Shown piece by piece: positions 59,411 through 64,000 of a stretch of DNA of 64,000 bases (position 1 is the stretch's first letter; each line of letters opens with the position of its first letter). Below the pieces are notes generated by a model that worked only from the letters and a program-made list of their open reading frames with translations, did not search any database and was not told where the DNA came from. The position numbers and the translations under genes are program-made. This DNA comes from Hyphomicrobiales bacterium (GTDB taxonomy: Bacteria > Pseudomonadota > Alphaproteobacteria > Rhizobiales > Rhizobiaceae): the NCBI GenBank assembly GCA_900466875.1, contig UBNQ01000012.1, positions 1 to 64,000 on the forward strand, written 5' to 3'.

Positions 59411-59443
59411 AATGGCCCGGTGAAGCGAAGACACCGGGCCATT
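59411..59443. terminator. terminator downstream of uxaA
   Basis: A 12-base stem AATGGCCCGGTG (59411-59422) / CACCGGGCCATT (59432-59443) lies 45 bases beyond the uxaA stop. On the minus strand it is followed by TCTTTGTTCTC. Confidence 0.65.
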
Positions 59444-59488
59444 GATCTCACAAAGCAAGCCTAAAAATGCGGCCTTGCCCAGCACCCG

Positions 59489-61006
59489 CTACATCACGGC
59501 GCCGATCTGCCACGGCACGAATTCCGCGCCCCCATAACCGAGCTCCTCGCTCTTCGTCTGCTCGCCGGATGCGACGCGGACGATCAGTTCGAACAGCTCC
59601 GTGCCCTTTTCCGCAATCGTCACCCCTTGCGTGACGATGTCACCGCAATTGAGGTCCATGTCGTCCTTCATCCGCTCATACATTTCGGAATTGGTTGAGA
59701 TCTTGATGCAGGGCGTCGGCTTGTAGCCGGAAACCGAACCGCGGCCGGTGGTGAAGACGATCAGGTTGGCACCCGATGCGACCTGGCCCGTCACCGAACA
59801 CGGATCGAAACCGGGGCTGTCCATGAACACAAAACCCTTGCGATCGATCTTTTCGCCGAACTTGTAGACGCCGAGCAAAGGTGCGGTACCACCCTTGGCC
59901 ACTGCGCCGAGCGACTTCTCCAGGATCGTCGTCAACCCGCCCTTCTTGTTGCCGGGGGACGGATTGTTGTCCATCTCGCCGCCGTTGCGGGCGCAATAAT
60001 CCTCCCACCACTTCAGCCGCTCGATCAGCTTGTTGCCGATCTCCGCGGTTTCGGCGCGGCGCGTCAGAAGATGCTCGGCGCCGTAAACTTCAGAGGTTTC
60101 GGAAAGAATGGTGGTTCCGCCATGCCGGACGAGCAGGTCGGAGGCGTAGCCCAAAGCCGGATTGGCGGTAATGCCCGAATAACCGTCCGAGCCGCCGCAT
60201 TGCATGCCGATCGTGATCTCGGAAACCGGAGCAGGCGTACGCGTGGTACGGTTGGCGAACTCGGCAACGCCGCGTAGCTCTTCCAGACCTCTTTCGATCG
60301 TCTTGCGCGTGCCGCCCTCCTGCTGGATCGTCATGTAACGCAGCATGCCGTCCTGGCGGATGCGTCGGCCACCGACGAGATCGGGGATCTGCATCACCTC
60401 ACAGCCGAGGCCAACCAGCAGGATGCCGCCGAAATTGGGGTTCTGCGCATAACCGGACAGTGTCCGGAACAATGTCGCATATCCCTCGCCATCGGTGGAC
60501 ATGCCGCAACCCGTGCCATGCGAGATCGGCACGATACCGTCGACATTCGGAAACGCATCGAGAAAACCGGATTTCTCGGCCGCTTCCGTAATGAAACGGG
60601 CGACCGAACCGGAACAGTTCACCGTCGTGAGAATGCCGATATAGTTGCGCGTGCCGACTTTGCCGTCCGCCCGCTTGTAGCCCATGAACGTGCGGGCTTC
60701 GGTTATTTCGGGCAGCGGCGTATTGGCACTGGCGAAAGCATAGTCCTGAGCGTGTTCACCCATGCCGAGATTGTGGACGTGAATATGATCGCCGGCCGCG
60801 ATATCGATCTTGGCCTGGCCGATAATCTGCCCGTAGCGCAAAACGTTGCCGCCGGCGGGAATTGCGGCGGTGGCAATCTTGTGTCCGCGTGCGATGGCCT
60901 GCCCGGCGGCAACACCGCTAGCAGTAAGGATGTCGCCTGCTGCGAGGTCGCGCAATGCGATCTCGATATTGTCGGCAGGATGAAGGCAAATGCTGTTCTT
61001 GATCAT
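59489..61006 (-). CDS. uxaA: altronate dehydratase family protein
   Basis: A 505-residue UxaA/GarD-family dehydratase. It has an N-terminal SAF domain (about residues 10-85, RDLAAGDILTASGVAAGQAI) and a catalytic C-terminal region with GYKRADGKVGTRNYIGILTT, HGTGCGMSTDGEGY, GMQCGGSDGYSGITANPALG and GRGSVSGYKPTPCIKIS. The cysteines in these segments are the expected iron-binding ligands. It converts altronate to 2-keto-3-deoxygluconate in galacturonate breakdown. ATG at 61006 (MIKNSICLHP) is preferred to an upstream start at 61048. It is last in the uxuB-uxuA-gntR-uxaA arrangement and supplies the substrate of kdgK. Confidence 0.92.
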   Translation of the reverse strand: MIKNSICLHPADNIEIALRDLAAGDILTASGVAAGQAIARGHKIATAAIPAGGNVLRYGQIIGQAKIDIAAGDHIHVHNLGMGEHAQDYAFASANTPLPEITEARTFMGYKRADGKVGTRNYIGILTTVNCSGSVARFITEAAEKSGFLDAFPNVDGIVPISHGTGCGMSTDGEGYATLFRTLSGYAQNPNFGGILLVGLGCEVMQIPDLVGGRRIRQDGMLRYMTIQQEGGTRKTIERGLEELRGVAEFANRTTRTPAPVSEITIGMQCGGSDGYSGITANPALGYASDLLVRHGGTTILSETSEVYGAEHLLTRRAETAEIGNKLIERLKWWEDYCARNGGEMDNNPSPGNKKGGLTTILEKSLGAVAKGGTAPLLGVYKFGEKIDRKGFVFMDSPGFDPCSVTGQVASGANLIVFTTGRGSVSGYKPTPCIKISTNSEMYERMKDDMDLNCGDIVTQGVTIAEKGTELFELIVRVASGEQTKSEELGYGGAEFVPWQIGAVM

Positions 61007-61122
61007 TGACGTATCTTTCTCCTGATCCGGCTCCCATGCCGGTTGCATTGCCGGCCGGTTTCCGGGCCATGCGTAGAAACACTTGAATTGTCGTTCGCCT
61101 GACTGTCCGGCTAAAGCGTCAG

Positions 61123-61833
61123 TCAGGCCTCCAGAATTCCCGAACTGCCTCTGGCGGCACGCTTGCGGGACGGCAGGCGTGGCCGGGCATCGTCCAGCCC
61201 AAGCCCGTCGAGATGCCCGAAAACGGTTCGCAGATGGGCACGCATGTGGCCGACGGCCGTTTCGGCATCACCCGCGATGATCGCATCTGCGATCATCTGG
61301 TGCTCGATCAGGGTAACGGCCATCCGGTCGCTGTCCTGCGTGGTGAGATACCGTACGCGATCGAGCTGCGTCTTCGCCCGCAATATCGCATTCCATGCAC
61401 CCGCATAACCGCTGAGTTCGGCGATCAGCGCATGGAAGACGTTGTCGAGCGTGTAGAACGCGTCCCCGTTTCCGACGACCGCAGCCTGCTCGCGCAGATT
61501 GGCCCGGATACGCTCGCGTCCCTCGTCATTCATGCGCTTTATCGCATCCTCGACAAGGGCGCATTCCAGCTTCTCGCGAATATACTGCCCAACCGTGACG
61601 CCTTCGAGCGAGATCGGCGCAACGAACGTCCCGAAATGCGGATAAATGACGACCAGCTCTTCTTCGGCAAGCTTGATGAGAGCCTCGCGCACAGGTGTGC
61701 GGCTCACTTCGAGCTGCTGGCAAAGGTCTGCTTCGGACAAGGGTGCGTCCGGAGCAAGACGGCCGCAGACTATATCTTCCCGTATCTTGTCGAATACCTG
61801 GCCCGTCAAACGGGAACGGCTGCGATCCACCAT
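61123..61833 (-). CDS. GntR-family (FCD) transcriptional regulator, probable hexuronate regulator
   Basis: A 236-residue GntR/FadR-type regulator. An N-terminal winged helix (about residues 8-75) includes LSEADLCQQLEVSRTPVREALIKL, with the family's TPVREAL recognition element. The FCD ligand domain (about 85-215) has metal-site residues in FHALIAEL and EHQMIADAIIAGD. The usual effectors of FCD regulators are sugar acids. Placement between uxuA and uxaA on the same strand makes it the likely repressor of these genes (UxuR/ExuR role). The operator was not identified. Confidence 0.87.
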   Translation of the reverse strand: MVDRSRSRLTGQVFDKIREDIVCGRLAPDAPLSEADLCQQLEVSRTPVREALIKLAEEELVVIYPHFGTFVAPISLEGVTVGQYIREKLECALVEDAIKRMNDEGRERIRANLREQAAVVGNGDAFYTLDNVFHALIAELSGYAGAWNAILRAKTQLDRVRYLTTQDSDRMAVTLIEHQMIADAIIAGDAETAVGHMRAHLRTVFGHLDGLGLDDARPRLPSRKRAARGSSGILEA

Positions 61834-61963
61834 TCAGTCACTCATCTTGTTTGTTGCGGTCAGGTCGAGTTGTCCTCTTTTGCGAGATTTCCGGCGTATC
61901 GGCAACGTCGATGGCAGTTCACCACAGATGCCGTCGCGGGCTGCGGAAGCAGTGATCTGTCTT

Positions 61964-63154
61964 TTATGCCACGCGCCCCTCCCTGAAAGCCTGCACGGTC
62001 TGCATCACGCCCCGAAGCTCCGCCAACCCCTTGAGACGGCCGACGAAAGAGTAACCGGGATTGGATTTCTGGCCGATATCGTCACCCAGCAGATGTCCGT
62101 GATCGGGGCGCATCGGAATCTGCGGCACCGGATGGCCGATCGATGCGCGACGATCCTCTTCAGCCATGAGAGCCGCCGTCATCGCGACAAGATCCGTATC
62201 GCCGCCGAGATGATCCGCCTCGTAGAACGAACCGTCCGGCTCGCGCGTCGTATTGCGCAGGTGAGCGAAATGGATGCGCGGCGCGAACTCCCTGGTCATG
62301 GCGACAAGATCGTTTTTCGGGTTGGATCCGAACGAGCCGGTGCACAGCGTCAGTCCGCAAGCCTCCTGAGGAACGCCCTTGAACAGCGCCCGCACATCAT
62401 CCGCATTCGACAGGACGCGGGGAAGGCCGAAGATCGGGAAAGCCGGATCGTCAGGATGGATGCATAGCCGTGCCCCCTCCTCTTCCGCCACCGGCGTGAT
62501 CTCGCGCAGGAACTCGATCAGGTTGGCGCGAAGATCCTCCACCCCGATCTGCTGGTAGAGTTCCAGCATGTCCTTGAACGTCGAACGCGTATAGGCAAAG
62601 TCGCGCGCCGGCAGCCAGTCGATGAGATTGCGTTCCAGTTCCGAAATCCTCGCCTCGTCCATGGCCTCGAAACGGGCCTTGGCGGCAGCGACCTGCTCGG
62701 CCGAATAGGATGCTTCGGCGCCTGTCCGGCTGAGAACGAAAAGATCATAGGCCGCGAAGTCGACACTGTCGTAACGCAGCGCATAACCGCCATTCGGCAG
62801 CCGATACATCAGGTTGGTGCGACTCCAGTCGGTGATGACCATGAAATTGTAGCAGATCACCTTGACGCCGCCCCGCGCCACATTGCGGATCGACTGCTTG
62901 TAGTTGTCGATCTTCTCGCGGTAATTGCCGGTGCGGGTCTTGATTTCCTCGCCGACACCGATGCTTTCGACCACCGACCATGTCAGGCCTGCGGCTTCCA
63001 CTTCTGCCTTGCGCTTGGCGATCTCGTCGGACGGCCAGATGCCACCCTGGTTCATGTGATGAAGAGCCGTCACGATGCCGGTCGCACCAGCCTGACGAAT
63101 TTTTTCCAGGCTCACCGGATCATCCGGGCCGAACCAGCGCCATGTCTGTTCCAT
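61964..63154 (-). CDS. uxuA: mannonate dehydratase
   Basis: A 396-residue UxuA-type TIM-barrel enzyme dehydrating D-mannonate to 2-keto-3-deoxygluconate. The N-terminus MEQTWRWFGPDDPVSLEKIR is characteristic, followed by GIVTALHH, the CYNFMVITDWSRTNL segment, CIHPDDPAFPIFGLPR, LCTGSFGSNPKNDL and the C-terminal DHGHLLGDD metal-site region. GGAG precedes the ATG. It lies 43 bases after uxuB and 130 before the GntR gene. Its product joins the KDG pool handled by kdgK. Confidence 0.95.
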   Translation of the reverse strand: MEQTWRWFGPDDPVSLEKIRQAGATGIVTALHHMNQGGIWPSDEIAKRKAEVEAAGLTWSVVESIGVGEEIKTRTGNYREKIDNYKQSIRNVARGGVKVICYNFMVITDWSRTNLMYRLPNGGYALRYDSVDFAAYDLFVLSRTGAEASYSAEQVAAAKARFEAMDEARISELERNLIDWLPARDFAYTRSTFKDMLELYQQIGVEDLRANLIEFLREITPVAEEEGARLCIHPDDPAFPIFGLPRVLSNADDVRALFKGVPQEACGLTLCTGSFGSNPKNDLVAMTREFAPRIHFAHLRNTTREPDGSFYEADHLGGDTDLVAMTAALMAEEDRRASIGHPVPQIPMRPDHGHLLGDDIGQKSNPGYSFVGRLKGLAELRGVMQTVQAFREGRVA

Positions 63155-63197
63155 ATCAGTCTCCTACCTCACTATATATCGTCCGAAACAACACGCC

Positions 63198-64000
63198 TCA
63201 GACCTCGCCCAGAAAGGCCTTCAGGGTTTTGCGTACCCCGTGGCTCATCAGGCTCGACACATGTTTGATGACCTCGGCGCGGAAATGCGCGTTGGCCGGA
63301 AGCACGTCTCCGAAAATTTCGCGAATGCCGAAAAGCGCATCGGCCAACCTGGCGGCGTCGTTGCCGGCGCCTCTGGCGATCGCCGTCAATCGCTCGGCAT
63401 GCGGATCGGTCACGATGTAATCCTGGCCAAGCTCGTTCCGGCCCGACAGAAACCTCATCCATGCCGCAACGGTAAGCGGGATGACCTTCGGGTTCCGGCC
63501 GGTAGAATAGAGCTCGGCAGCGGCTTCCAGCACACGAGGCGGAAGCTTCTGCGATCCATCCCAGGAGATTTGTAAGGCCAGATGGCGCACGCCCGTATTG
63601 CGGAAACGCGTTTCAAGATCATGCGTGTAGGCCGCGACATCGGTTCCCGGCACCGGCGGCAGGGTGCGGATCAAATCCTCGTCCCACAGATGGCGGATCA
63701 CTCTGGGCAGATGCTCGTCCATCATCGCGTCGGCAATGGTCTCGATCCCGGCGATTACGGAGAGATATGCCAGCGTGGAATGGGAGCCATTGAGGCAGCG
63801 CAGCTTCATCAACTCGTAGGGAAGAACATTCTCCGTCATGATGGCGCCGGCCGTTTCCCAATCCGGCCTGCCCAGCGGAAAGTGATCCTCGACCACCCAT
63901 TGGCGAAAAGGCTCGCTGACGACCGGCCAGGCATCGATGAGCCCCAGGCTCTCGGCAACTTTCTCCCGATCGCTGTCCTGCGTGGCAGGCGTGATCCGGT
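63198..64000 (-). CDS. uxuB: fructuronate reductase / mannitol dehydrogenase family (partial, 5' end outside window)
   Basis: The frame runs open to the window edge, so at least the first part is missing; about 266 C-terminal residues are present. Upstream of the first in-window start the translation continues as DSDREKVAESLGLIDAWPVV then SEPFRQWVVEDHFPLGRPDWE, the conserved substrate-domain segment of the mannitol dehydrogenase/UxuB family. It is followed by MKLRCLNGSHSTLAYL, whose Lys and Asn-His region is catalytic. It should reduce fructuronate (possibly tagaturonate) with NADH to feed uxuA. The end at 63198 is the true stop. Confidence 0.9.
   Translation of the reverse strand, partial: RITPATQDSDREKVAESLGLIDAWPVVSEPFRQWVVEDHFPLGRPDWETAGAIMTENVLPYELMKLRCLNGSHSTLAYLSVIAGIETIADAMMDEHLPRVIRHLWDEDLIRTLPPVPGTDVAAYTHDLETRFRNTGVRHLALQISWDGSQKLPPRVLEAAAELYSTGRNPKVIPLTVAAWMRFLSGRNELGQDYIVTDPHAERLTAIARGAGNDAARLADALFGIREIFGDVLPANAHFRAEVIKHVSSLMSHGVRKTLKAFLGEV

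Overview
The window looks like chromosomal or chromid DNA of a Rhizobiaceae-type alphaproteobacterium (Rhizobium/Agrobacterium lineage). This rests on the high GC, the codon use and gene families such as rhizobial-style EPS glycosyltransferases, a UbiA-HAD fusion and BapA/LapF-type adhesin secretion. No rRNA, tRNA, CRISPR array, insertion sequence or phage gene was found, and coding density is high. Genus assignment is an inference; no database was searched.

Layout. 0-0.8 kb: three very small minus-strand genes, two with a predicted membrane segment. 0.9-3 kb: dadA (D-amino acid dehydrogenase) diverging from an Lrp-family regulator. 3-7.3 kb: a minus-strand pectin/uronate operon kdgK-kdgT-yhcH-like-kduI-kduD. 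7.6-15.1 kb: a divergent fermentation operon pflB-pflA-ackA-pta-focA behind a perfect FNR/FixK box, so pyruvate released from keto-deoxy-gluconate can be split anaerobically to formate and acetate. 15.1-16.4 kb: pcaF-type thiolase. 16.4-23.4 kb: a tightly packed six-gene minus-strand operon encoding a HAD-UbiA fusion, a DprE1-like oxidase, a small ArnE-like transporter, an extended SDR, a class-III aminotransferase and a GT-C-like membrane protein. It reads as a lipid-linked pentose (possibly aminopentose) pathway and is the best candidate here for an undescribed system.

23.7-33.6 kb: a surface polysaccharide region with a Tat-exported GH10 glycanase, Wzy-like polymerase, GT2, Wzx-like flippase, DUF6492-like protein, GT1, GumC/Wzz-like protein and WecG/TagA transferase. 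From the polymerase on, most genes alternate strands. 34-49.2 kb: a complete type I secretion adhesin locus: TolC-like outer membrane protein, a 2743-residue BapA/LapF-type adhesin with 25 tandem Ig-like repeats, LapB-like ABC exporter, LapC-like fusion protein, and an unrecognised 566-residue alpha-helical protein. 49.4-54.2 kb: amidase and the pntA-pntB transhydrogenase. 54.6-59.3 kb: a LytS-type kinase with a histidine-rich tail, the carbon-starvation/pyruvate transporter cstA preceded by phased CCGCT boxes, and a convergent LytTR regulator, together resembling BtsS-BtsT-BtsR. 59.5-64 kb: a second hexuronate cluster uxuB(partial)-uxuA-gntR-uxaA on the minus strand.

Together the genes suggest a plant-associated bacterium that consumes pectin and hexuronates through keto-deoxy-gluconate to pyruvate, senses and takes up pyruvate-like substrates, can ferment when oxygen is low, and invests heavily in surface glycans and adhesion.
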